DNA from: Hymenoscyphus infarciens
Taxonomy: Eukaryota; Ascomycota; Leotiomycetes; Helotiales; Helotiaceae
DNA length: 32,649 nt
NCBI GenBank assembly: GCA_001414345.1
Contig: LLCB01000468.1
Span: 1-32,649 of the forward strand
Direction: 5' to 3'
Shown here: positions 23,084 through 31,701 of the stretch, in pieces
Layout of the letters: the number at the start of each line of letters is the position of its first letter
Numbering within the stretch: position 1 is the first letter of the stretch
Program-made: the position numbers and the translations under genes
Notes under the pieces: model-generated
Databases searched by the model: none
What the model saw: the letters and a program-made list of their open reading frames with translations, nothing else
Told to the model about the DNA's origin: nothing

Positions 23084-24232
23084 ATGGAATCCCCCCTTAA
23101 TTTCCTTAAAACCCTTGAGTCCGTTGCTCTCTTTACGTCCGTTTCGATTCCTTTCAAATTTCTATATGTGAAGCTGCATTTCTTTGTAAATAACTTATAC
23201 CTCGAACCTCCCCAACGAAATGTGTCGCAAGGCCTTTCCCGTTCCGCGATCGAGGCAGCAATCCAGAAATACGGTCCCATCCTCCAAATCAACCCCGAAG
23301 AAAAATTTCTCCCTTGCTCGGTCGAATGGTTTCTCGCTCACTGCACGTTGGTTGACAGCCAAAACCCAGAAGCCAAGAAAGTCCACCCACTCGAAACCGA
23401 ACTTCCGAACGGTCCTAAGGAAGGCACCAGATTCTATCTCGACATCGAGGACTCCGTCAAGCCAGGTAACTTGCCAAGTGCGAAGCCATACGTAAATGCA
23501 TTCTGGAAACCCGGTTTGAGTTATACCGATCTTCAATTTTGGATATTCTCGGCGTACAACGGGCATGCTACCGCCCTTTTCCAGAGTCTTCTATTTGACA
23601 AAGTGAAAAGGTTTGGGGACGTAGATCTTTCGCCTCTTGGAGAACATGTTGCGGACTGGGAATATATCGGAATACGAATCGATAATGTCTCGCAGGATCT
23701 GATTGGGATTATTCTTTCAGCACATGGGAAGAATATCATCTACGACGAGGCGTCGATCGCAGCCAACTTTGCTATGGTCGATGGAACGCACCCAGTTATA
23801 TATTTCTCTCTTAACGGCCATGCCAACTTTCCTTCAGTTGGTCCGAACTTCACTGAACATCGAAAAGTCCTTGGTTGGCCTGTGGGCTTGGAATTCGACC
23901 TCGTTAATACCACGGCTGCAAGTGGTCCTTCCATCAACACGGCTACCGATTACGAACTCGTCAATGCCCCATATCTCACAGAAGATAAAGTCGTCAGTCC
24001 AGCTTGGGTGGCATATCCATATCGTTGGGGTCCCGAGGGAACTGCTATTCACATGAACGTAAAGACATTGGGCGAAATTATCAAGGTTGTTATCGGTGAC
24101 GATGATGCGACAAAATTGATTGATACCCCGATTGTGTTGTTGGCAAGCGAGTTGTTGCATATATTTGTGGGGGCTAATATTAATGGTGCTGGAGCTCCCA
24201 TGGGACAAAGCCCCTGGAATGGTGTTTATTAG
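23084..24232 (+). CDS. VPS62 / DUF946 family protein
   Basis: A single exon of 382 aa, starting at ATG 23084. The match to the vacuolar protein sorting 62 family (PF06101) rests on YGPILQINPEEKFLPCSVEWFL (split here as YGPILQINPEEKF and PCSVEWFL, about residues 63-84), the WIFSAYNGHAT block, WEYIGIRID, and HPVIYFSLNGHANFPSVGPN later on (quoted as HPVIYFSLNGHA and NFPSVGP). The length is near that of other fungal members. The first 45 residues are hydrophobic-mixed and less conserved, so a different start or an unseen 5' exon is possible. In yeast the family name comes from a vacuolar sorting phenotype; many mould members have no defined function, and some resemble secreted plant-like DUF946 proteins. 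There is no functional link to the genes beside it. Confidence 0.85.
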   Translation: MESPLNFLKTLESVALFTSVSIPFKFLYVKLHFFVNNLYLEPPQRNVSQGLSRSAIEAAIQKYGPILQINPEEKFLPCSVEWFLAHCTLVDSQNPEAKKVHPLETELPNGPKEGTRFYLDIEDSVKPGNLPSAKPYVNAFWKPGLSYTDLQFWIFSAYNGHATALFQSLLFDKVKRFGDVDLSPLGEHVADWEYIGIRIDNVSQDLIGIILSAHGKNIIYDEASIAANFAMVDGTHPVIYFSLNGHANFPSVGPNFTEHRKVLGWPVGLEFDLVNTTAASGPSINTATDYELVNAPYLTEDKVVSPAWVAYPYRWGPEGTAIHMNVKTLGEIIKVVIGDDDATKLIDTPIVLLASELLHIFVGANINGAGAPMGQSPWNGVY

Positions 24233-24423
24233 TAAAACCCAGAAGGAAAGGGTTCTCTTGTGGCTTGTGATGAGTTCCATATCACCTCTCAGGTTAATTC
24301 CACTACCTTCCGTACTTTACGTGATTCTAGCACTTCTTCCTTCAAAAATACACAATACAGAATTTCAATTATTGGCAACTATTGATCAAATTCAAGCGAG
24401 AAATAACCTCAGAATCTCTCATA

Positions 24424-24950
24424 TCATACCAAAATAATATCATCCAATCCTTCACCATCACCCCAAACTTTCCCATCCATGATCACATGAACAGATGAAT
24501 CACCAATAATCCGATACTTATTCTGGGTTCCAATTATTTGTCGAAGCATATACGGAACTCCTCCATCCTCAGGCCAAAATACATGATCATCAACTTCAGC
24601 ATCCATCGGTGCGAGTCCCGTCCAGCCATCGCCCGTTGATTTCTTCCTCATCACAATAGATACATGAAATCACAGCTTTGTATTTACCATTTCATATGAA
24701 GTGAACTTCGAACTGAAGCTACTTTTCTCGAGTTCATGGGAAATTGGAAATACCCCTCTAATTTCGTAGAATTGACGTTCAGTAGAGTCACTGAATGTCC
24801 TTTGGATCGTCGAAAACCATTTCGTTGTCTCATGGCACAAGAAGAGTAAATAGTCTGCCAAATTGCATCTGCATATGTTGTTTCCGGTTTACCACCTGCG
24901 TACGTGGTTTCAAACGATTGAACCATCGTCACTCTATCTTTCCAGGCATC
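24424..24950 (-). pseudogene. Relic of a HET-domain gene, C-terminal end only
   Basis: On the minus strand the frame ending at 24424 carries GLAPMDAEVDDHVFWPEDGG, then VPYMLRQ, YRIIGDSSVHVIMDGKVW. This is the same C-terminal block as in the intact HET protein at 20412-22600 (GIAPQSVQENDEIWVLAG, VPMVLRR, LVGETYINGYMNGE). A possible short intron (GTAAATA donor near 24689) separates it from an upstream piece (KFTSYEM). The piece before that (YADAIWQT, resembling the family AFWRTL stretch) is in another frame, so at least one frameshift seems present. No HET domain proper is found upstream. It is therefore probably a decayed fragment, though a mis-splicing by me cannot be fully excluded. Confidence 0.6.
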
Positions 24951-25450
24951 TTATGTTTGCTTAAAGACTTCAGGAGAACCAGAACTCTTGGACTATGGAC
25001 TGACTGTCAATGGCGATGGGGACGAAAAACTTCCCTCGAAGAAGGATTTTCCCCGTTTCCTTTTCCATTGGAGACGCCTGGCTCTGTACTGACGTTGTAA
25101 AGGTAATGCGAATGATCCAGTCGAGTCCTGAGGACTCCAAAGTTTATCCCCCCCCCCAAACACTCATATAAGACCATATACATAAAACCTCCAATAACCG
25201 GATATGCGTTCTCAGTGTGTTAGACACAGTAAGATAAACAAACATAGGAGTTTTCCATTCTCGACCAAAAAGTGACAAAATCATCACTAACTTCAGCATC
25301 GATAAGGGTGAGACTATGCCCCATTAAAAACATACATTTCCCATGTAGTGGTCGCCAAGTTACTCCGAAATATATACCAGAAAATCTCCTTCAATCCCCA
25401 GCTCTATGAAAACCCAAGTTTCGGAAAAGAAAACTTCGATCTCCGCCCGC

Positions 25451-25672
25451 CTAATTTTCACCCTCTTGCAGGTTCATTTTCATCATTTTCTCTTCCATCT
25501 TCTTTTGTTCCACCCCCAACTTCTCATTCTCTTCCTCCTCCACTTTCTCCTTATACTCCTTCCTCGTCTCTTCCATCTCCTCCAGCCTCTTCATTTGCTC
25601 CCTCGCCCTCCTTTTCCTTGCCTCCCTCAGCATGTGAGTCCTTCGCATGGCTTTCCTCCACTCCGTTTCCAT
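25451..25672 (-). CDS. Possible small Lys/Glu-rich coiled-coil protein
   Basis: A 73-aa frame rich in Lys, Glu, Arg and Met (for example EQMKRLEEMEETRKEYKEKV) that would form a long charged helix. I do not recognise it. Support is positional: TATAAATA on the minus strand at 25772-25765, then a GTGAGT donor at 25737-25732, a CTAAT branch-like site and a CAG acceptor at 25677-25675, two bases before the ATG. This could be a 63-bp leader intron. Against it, the coding strand is a simple purine tract and such tracts give charged frames by chance. Confidence 0.3.
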   Translation of the reverse strand: METEWRKAMRRTHMLREARKRRAREQMKRLEEMEETRKEYKEKVEEEENEKLGVEQKKMEEKMMKMNLQEGEN

Positions 25673-26182
25673 GTCTGTTTCGTTTGGTTGTGTAGGCTCT
25701 GTTGTTGTATTAGAGATTCGCTCTTGTGAAGACTCACCGGGTTGGGTTTAGCTCACTCTTGGGGTATTTATACTTCCTACGTACAGTAGATAGTTTCTTC
25801 CTTTTAGCAATAAACACCTGATTCTCCACCCCACAATATTGAATGCCAATACCACTTCCCTTGGCCTTGCACCTGCAATAGGATCTTTGTGTGAAGTTGC
25901 ATTTTTAATGATATTTCCCTTAGATGGAATAGTAACATACGGATAGAAATGAAAAGTAATGAGAGAAAATAGAAGTCGCGAAAATATATGTTAGAGCTCT
26001 GATGCAATATTGAGTTCCAAGGTGCTTCGCAAGCTGGATTCAAGCTAAGTATCGGCGTCGCGTTAAAGAGCTCCTGGAAGTTTTAGTCTAGTTGCTTGTG
26101 GAACGCTACTAGTAATCATTCTCGCTATAAATTATTCTTTGCCAAACCTTAGCATGGTTTGGGAATTCAATTGACCCTTCGT

Positions 26183-26856
26183 AGGTTACACACAAGCAGC
26201 CGAGTAAAACTTCACCCTGATATTTGCCGGTCACTCACGACTAGCAACAAGCGAGTTGTAACACACTTCACATATACTACAATTGCAAAGTTTCTTTTGC
26301 AGAAGGCAAAATGTTCATTTCATATCTCGAACGTGGTACTGCTATTTCCGGGCTACCCAAGAATGCATGCTATTCGTAGGCCCCTTGCAAATAGCCACAC
26401 GAAAGTTCTACAGTGCTCTTTGCAGGTTACCCACCAATAGTCTCGCAACAAAGTATAAGCCTCCCAGAAGCAGATCGTCAATTTTATCGTAAACAAAATG
26501 AGTGATTGCGCAAATTCAAACCTGGTGCTACGAGTGGTCTTCCAAGGTTACCCACGAATAGAGGCTCGGAAAATACGGCTCAGTACAATGAGTAAGGTAA
26601 ACGATATTACTATTTGGTTGGTCATCTACAAATAGACACTTTGCAAACCCCACTCGAATAGTCATATGTTTTTCATAGGTTACCCGTGACTAGCAGCCCA
26701 AACCATGTCTCGCTATCCCAGGGAATAGAGCAATTGAATATCGCGATGGGTGATGTGCAACAAAACATTACAGAAGCTCCAGAAGAGGTTAAACGTTTTA
26801 CCAGGCAGGGGACCCGGGAAAGTTTTAAGTGCTATTCCCGGGTTACCAAGGAATAG
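26183..26856 (+). repeat. Recurring degenerate motif AGGTTACCCACGAATAG, six copies
   Basis: Copies start at 26183 (AGGTTACACACAAGCAG), 26350 (GGGCTACCCAAGAATGC), 26424 (AGGTTACCCACCAATAG), 26545 (AGGTTACCCACGAATAG), 26677 (AGGTTACCCGTGACTAG) and 26840 (GGGTTACCAAGGAATAG). All are on the same strand at irregular spacing (about 75-170 bp). The second and sixth also share a GCTATTYCCGGG prefix. Origin is unknown: a decayed tandem array with a longer unit, or a site cluster. Confidence 0.6.
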
Positions 26857-27047
26857 TAGAATTTCTTTGGGTTGCTATTCTGGACCGAAAAGAGCGATAT
26901 GATATCCCGGTGAGCACCACAAAGAATCGCACAGGCACATCCCACATCGCAACTTGAGAACGTAAAAGACGGATACAATTGGTTTCATTTTCATTTTCAT
27001 TTCAAACCATTTCTAAATTCAACACCCAATCATCGCATCCCCTCAAG

Positions 27048-28350
27048 TTAAACCTCACTCCTCACACTCCTCTCCGGGTACCTCAAAGCCCCCTCAACCT
27101 TCACACAATTACTCACACTCCCCCCATTACTACTCGCCTCCACCGGCACCTTTTTACCCCCACCCTGCACAGCCCCCGCAACATGATAATAATACCAAAC
27201 CTCACTCAAAACAGTCTTCCCCGCATCCAAACTCCCCTTCCCCGCCTCCGTACTATTGTATGCGGGGCCGGTACATCCAATCCAAGGAACAGCACCATGC
27301 CCCCTTTTAAGCGCATCTTGGAAACAAGAGAGTGTATAGGTTGTAGAGTTTGAGGGTGTGATGCCAGCGGCAGAGAGGAAGGAATAGGTGGGTAAGTCGA
27401 GGTAATAGGAAATTGTTGTCTCGAAGAATTCTACTACTTCGCTGTGGGCTTGGTAGAGGGGTCCGTAGCAGGGGAGGTTGAAGGTTGAGAAGCAGGTTGC
27501 GTGTTTGGAGAATTCGTGGGCCCAGAGGTCTGTGTTGGGGAAGGCCTGGTTGATCCAGAATCTGGGTGAGGGGGTGTGTGAGTTTCGGGGGGCTTGGTTT
27601 TGAAATTGAGGCAAGGATTGAGATTCCGAGGGGTTGAAATTGAAGAAGAGGTGGGAGGAAGGTGACTTACTTGTTCATCCAAGCGATTAAATCAAATTTC
27701 CCAAACGCCTCCAAGAAGGTCGCGACCGAGGGTCCTTTGTAGGGAGGAACTGGTGTGCCGGATGGAGTGCCAGTCGTAGTATTAGGACTAGGCGCAGGAT
27801 CGTACTGTCGACTATTCATTTATTAGCACTTCCCTCTCTTCTCTCTTCGTCTGTCTTCTCCCGTCCCCATTCCCTTCACTTCCCCTCGCCCCTCACATCC
27901 CATCCATTCCTCAAGCAAGAAAAATCAAAACATACCTCAAATCACAATACTGCGTATAACTCCCATCACAAAAATCCGGCCAAAGCCCATGCAAGGTCCA
28001 ACTCTCCTTCGGTAAAACCTGTCCCACACTCTCTAGACCAGTATATGTACTCCAGAATTGCGTCGACAGTACAAGGCCTCCATATGTTTCGGTGCAGCAC
28101 GAGTCTGTGAGGTTGGCTTGGGCTTTTGGGGAGCAGGAGAGGATTGGTTTTTCTGTTTTGTTTGTGTTAGAGGGATGTTATGGCACGGAATGCGGTAGCG
28201 GAGAAGGAGGGGGGTTATGGATAGGAGGGATGAATAAAGAAGGGAAGTAGTACTCAATCCACAAGTATGATTCAAATTACTCTGTCCTGGATAAAGCTGT
28301 GCACTCGCGACTCCGAGGAGCACCGAGGGGGTGAGAGTAGAGACGCGCAT
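27048..28350 (-). CDS. Secreted ribonuclease T2
   Basis: Four exons on the minus strand: 28254-28350, 27936-28152, 27671-27811, 27048-27561; 322 aa, in frame. A signal peptide (MRVSTLTPSVLLGVASA) is followed by the RNase T2 fold: SCSPKA...DSCC, GGLVLSTQFW, active-site motif CAS I SWTLHGLWPDFCDG (H87), a Pro/Thr-rich linker, then CAS II WAHEFSKHATC (H167, E168, H172). Usual CAS II reads HEWxKHGTC, so Phe and Ala replace Trp and Gly here; the catalytic His, Glu and His remain. A TATATA box lies at about 28469-28477, 120 bp before the ATG. It would cleave single-stranded RNA through a 2',3'-cyclic phosphate, outside the cell or in the vacuole. The first donor (A|GTACTA) is weak, so the exon 1-2 join is the least sure part. 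Confidence 0.88.
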
Positions 28351-29200
28351 TTTCGCAATCAGGAGGATGGCAATTGAGGCGGTAAGACAAGAAACAATTA
28401 AGCACTTGCTCTGAAAGTAGGAACGGACGAAGCAAAGAAGGACGAACGAGAAAGAACGAGGAGAAGTCCATATATACCCATCCATCATCCCGTCCCAACT
28501 ATTGTCACTCTCCGAACATGGTACCGGGATACGGGGAGTGGCACAGGTACGGGACACTCATCATTGGCCAATTGAGGTTAAAATCCAGGGAATTCCGGAG
28601 ATCATTCCCATGTTGCTGGATGGAGAGGGATGTGCGTGAGCAACATGGTTGGATATCGGATGGAAAAAATGATTTAAGATAAGAGCTCCTAGTCTCCATG
28701 GGGAAGGTTGTAAAATGGTTAGCGAACACGTGGGGCAAAGAGGGGTTCGGAGCGCACCGGTGAGAAAACGTGTACAGCAGATTTTGAATTCCGATTTCGT
28801 CACTGCCCGAAGGACTGCATTGTTCAAGTATTTTATTTTTCTTACTAGCAACTACTGGCTAGCTACTAGGTAAGGAGCGTTGATCCATGTATCAAGCGTC
28901 CATTGTTATTCCTTCCTTACAACCCATAAGACACTACTTTTATCGCCAGTCCTAGACTAAAAGTAACTGGCTCCAAATCCCCGTTCCATTGGAGGTCCCC
29001 AAAATCGCGAGGCAGACCATCCATCTCCCAATGCCTCTCCTTCCAATGCCCTGATGGCGTGGAGCTTGTCGCGATAACCGCCTCTCTGTATAAAGCTCAT
29101 GCCATCTAGAGTTTGAGTGTGGAATAGTTGACAGGCTATTATATACCTGGGATGTTGTTGTGATAAGACATAAAAATCCGACAATATCACGATCTTAACC
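28351..29200. promoter_or_regulatory. Gap between RNase T2 promoter and hapX 3' end
   Basis: Both neighbours are on the minus strand, so this holds the RNase T2 promoter and the hapX 3' flank. Open frames here have no recognisable motif. Confidence 0.5.
28469..28477 (-). promoter_or_regulatory. TATA box of the RNase T2 gene
   Basis: GTATATATG on the minus strand, about 120 bp upstream of the RNase T2 start codon. Confidence 0.5.
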
Positions 29201-30766
29201 TCAACCCCGACCAAATCTTCTATCAAACAACTTCAAGACACCCATGACCGAGGCAGCCTCAACCTCCATTGGAGCCCGACCAGCATGATGAGGTGGAGTA
29301 GCATGAAGTCTACCAAGCCAAGTACCTAGTTCATCGCTTGCTTGATCAAAATTTTTGTGGCTAGCCAAAGTCTTGTAGGTATCGGCGCAGGACAAGCTGG
29401 GAGGAGGTTGAGATGGTTCGGCGGTAGGAAGAGACTTGCAACATCCACCGCCGCCAGCATTACCACCACAGCAACCCCCAGGAGCTGGAGAATCGGCTGA
29501 TGCCGAGGCGCGCATTGCGGCAAGTGAGCGGCAGAAGAGCCCCGACTTTGGATCTGATTGACATTGGGCACATGTTCCTGGACCATTGACACAGGAGTTG
29601 GCTGGTGCTTGAGCAGTGACTGGTCGGTGCATGTGATTTGGTTGCAAAGAAGGGAGTTTGATGTTACTACCATCAACATCGTTATCTGAAGGGGGAGGGG
29701 TGACTTCGTTGAGGAGAGGTGCAAGTCGATTCTCACGACGATCATTCGAAGAATTTGCCGCGGCAGCAACAGCTTCAGCACATACGCAGTAAGTACCTTC
29801 CTCACAAAAACCACACGACTCGATAGGTCGTCTGTCTTGTTGTGGTGGTGCCTGAACTCGATGGACGACAGGTCTTGAAAATTGAGCGGTGAAGTCGATC
29901 TCAAGTGGCGTTGAAGGCGTCAAATGGCGGGCTCGCTTGTCTGCAACATCGTCAATAGGGGAGTGTGGTCGCTTCAACTCGATGGAGAGTTGGGCATTGG
30001 TTGTTGCTTGAACCGTTCCCTCGAGACATTCGCAGTGGGTATCAATGCTGCATCTTCCACAACCCGATGCAGCAACGGCCATTGCACTCTCTACACATGC
30101 ACAATTTGTGGTTGATGTGCATCCTCCACAACCACCGGCTAGTTCCTCAATATCTGGTGCAGGCGATGGAGCATGTTGAATGTATTGTTGATGTTCTGGC
30201 TGTTGACGGGGTCGTCGTGGAGGCAGAGGAACGGCGTCGGTGCCAGTGGTTTGAGAACCATTTCTCAGATACGACAGCTCTGATAATGCTGCTTCCTTCT
30301 CTCTTCGCTCATAGTCGGCAATACGATCGAGGGTATCACATCGAAGACGCCACGATTGAAGTTCTCCAGTAAATCTCCCCAACTCGGCTTCCAGTCGTAC
30401 GATCTTGGCTTTCATATCAGCCTCACGTCTTTGTTGCTCCTCCTTGGTTTCTTCCAGCTGCTCCTCCAATTCGCCTACCCTAGCCGCACGTCGTTCTCTA
30501 AAAGCGCGTTGCGCAGCTCGGTTCTGAGCCTTGCGCTTGGTGGGAGGAGTATCGGTGGCGGGCTTGCGACCGGGTTTCGGCCGAGGTGGAATGACCCATT
30601 CCTTTCTGGTGATCATGGACGGAGTGGAAGCACCTGGTGCGGGAGCGAGGGATGCCATGTTGTTGGATGTCTTGATGGCCAGAGTAGGTGGTGCTGGAGC
30701 CAACGCAATGGCTGGAGGCGACCCGGCTGATGAGGGCGTTGATACGGCGGGTGAGGGTGAGGCCAT
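29201..30766 (-). CDS. hapX: HapX, bZIP iron-response transcription factor
   Basis: A single exon of 521 aa. The CCAAT-binding-complex contact region KEWVIPPRPKPGRKP (55-69) directly precedes the basic region NRAAQRAFRERRAARV (82-97) and a coiled coil (98-135), the diagnostic HapX order. Cys-rich regions follow: CGGC...NCAC (213-224), CGRC...HCEC (236-247), CGFC...YCVC (318-329) and CAQC (399-402), then CC pairs at 432-433 and 442-443. In Aspergillus these Cys clusters sense iron-sulphur status, and HapX with the CCAAT-binding complex represses iron-using pathways in starvation and activates iron storage in excess. Length is close to known HapX (about 490 aa). The C-terminal block TYKTLASHKNFDQAS to LKLFDRRFGRG looks conserved and helical. 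A SreA-type GATA site upstream suggests the usual SreA-HapX feedback. Confidence 0.96.
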   Translation of the reverse strand: MASPSPAVSTPSSAGSPPAIALAPAPPTLAIKTSNNMASLAPAPGASTPSMITRKEWVIPPRPKPGRKPATDTPPTKRKAQNRAAQRAFRERRAARVGELEEQLEETKEEQQRREADMKAKIVRLEAELGRFTGELQSWRLRCDTLDRIADYERREKEAALSELSYLRNGSQTTGTDAVPLPPRRPRQQPEHQQYIQHAPSPAPDIEELAGGCGGCTSTTNCACVESAMAVAASGCGRCSIDTHCECLEGTVQATTNAQLSIELKRPHSPIDDVADKRARHLTPSTPLEIDFTAQFSRPVVHRVQAPPQQDRRPIESCGFCEEGTYCVCAEAVAAAANSSNDRRENRLAPLLNEVTPPPSDNDVDGSNIKLPSLQPNHMHRPVTAQAPANSCVNGPGTCAQCQSDPKSGLFCRSLAAMRASASADSPAPGGCCGGNAGGGGCCKSLPTAEPSQPPPSLSCADTYKTLASHKNFDQASDELGTWLGRLHATPPHHAGRAPMEVEAASVMGVLKLFDRRFGRG

Positions 30767-31020
30767 CTCAGATGCAGGTCGCTAGCTGTCGAATGAGGTC
30801 AGCTCTGGAACATACCCAGGTCGCACAGCGCGAAATAATAACAACAAAAGCGATGAACATGGAGCAGCTGACAAGCTGAAAGGAAAGCTAGAAGGTACAT
30901 TTTCGTACCAAGTCCAAGTACTACTCTACGTACCTAGATGGGTGGTGGTGTGTTGAAGGTCGAAAGCGGCGAATAATGAAGGTGTGAGTGGACAGGAGCG
31001 AAAGATCTTGATCTTTAATC

Positions 31021-31029
31021 TTATCAGAT
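31021..31029 (-). promoter_or_regulatory. SreA-type GATA binding site (ATCTGATAA)
   Basis: The minus strand reads ATCTGATAA, a perfect match to the fungal iron GATA-factor consensus ATCWGATAA. It lies about 255 bp upstream of the hapX start on the same strand. In Aspergillus, SreA represses hapX when iron is sufficient. Confidence 0.7.
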
Positions 31030-31121
31030 CCTCGGATTGAGACGCTAACAGGTGGTGCGATCCGACTCGGCCAACCACTTAAAATTTCACCTCACCTTGC
31101 GAGGTCGGAGCGGGGAAGGAG

Positions 31122-31126
31122 CCAAT
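31122..31126 (+). promoter_or_regulatory. CCAAT box upstream of hapX
   Basis: GCCAATGGG at 31121-31129, about 356 bp upstream of the hapX start. It is a possible CCAAT-binding-complex site. A single 5-bp match carries little weight on its own. Confidence 0.35.
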
Positions 31127-31701
31127 GGGATGGCGAGAGGATGCGCCAAGTGGGGCACGACCTGGTTGAAGTAGTCTTTCAATACCCAAGGGAAACTCCG
31201 ACTATTAGACGAGTATCTTCCTCAACACAAGGACAGCGTTTCCAGTATTGAGTATTTCCCCTTTAATTACTCTTGACTACTACTCAAACGGGAATGAGAG
31301 TCAAGGAAACTCTCCGGAAAACTCTCCGTCTTCGAACTCGTGATGAAGTTTCTAGGGGAAGTCTAGAATAGTTGTCTATCATTCTCTAAACTATTTTAGT
31401 TTCATTCCTTCAATGTTTAAAGTGTCAGTTTCGACAGACAGTTGTGCTTCAAATCTTACCGGCTATAGAAATGCGCTTGTCTTATACGAAGTAAGAAAGG
31501 CTTAGACCAAAAGCATTTCCGATCCCACCAGAATTATCCCATTTGGACAATTCGAAAAACTTTTTGGCTCAATATTGGGTCACAAACAAACTCCTAAATG
31601 AATGATTAAATAATTGTAGGTTTGGTTGGAATGTTGGCTTGATTAGCTCTTGATAGATGTTACCCTTCTCTTGTAGGCCGGAACGGAAAATATGGTGGCT
31701 G

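Larger units (their letters stand above)
24951..27047. other. Gene-poor region between HET relic and RNase T2 gene
   Basis: About 2.1 kb without a gene of recognised family. It holds one possible small K/E-rich ORF (25451-25672, minus), a CT-rich tract at about 25455-25640 that is the complement of that ORF, and the recurring GGTTACCC motif at 26183-26856. A TTTCATTTTCA run lies at 26982-27002 near the RNase T2 3' end. Confidence 0.5.
30767..31700. promoter_or_regulatory. hapX upstream region
   Basis: No gene is visible. It contains a SreA-type GATA site (31021-31029) and a CCAAT box (31122-31126, plus strand), upstream of hapX on the minus strand. Confidence 0.6.

Noticed and set aside
16771..24232. 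A secondary-metabolite or RiPP cluster around the S41 peptidase
   Set aside because: S41 peptidases occur in some fungal RiPP clusters, but no precursor repeat, DUF3328, oxidase or transporter gene lies nearby.
31122..31142. Composite CCAAT-binding-complex/HapX site upstream of hapX
   Set aside because: A GAT follows the CCAAT 13 bases later, one off the 12-base spacing I recall for such sites, so I list only the CCAAT box.
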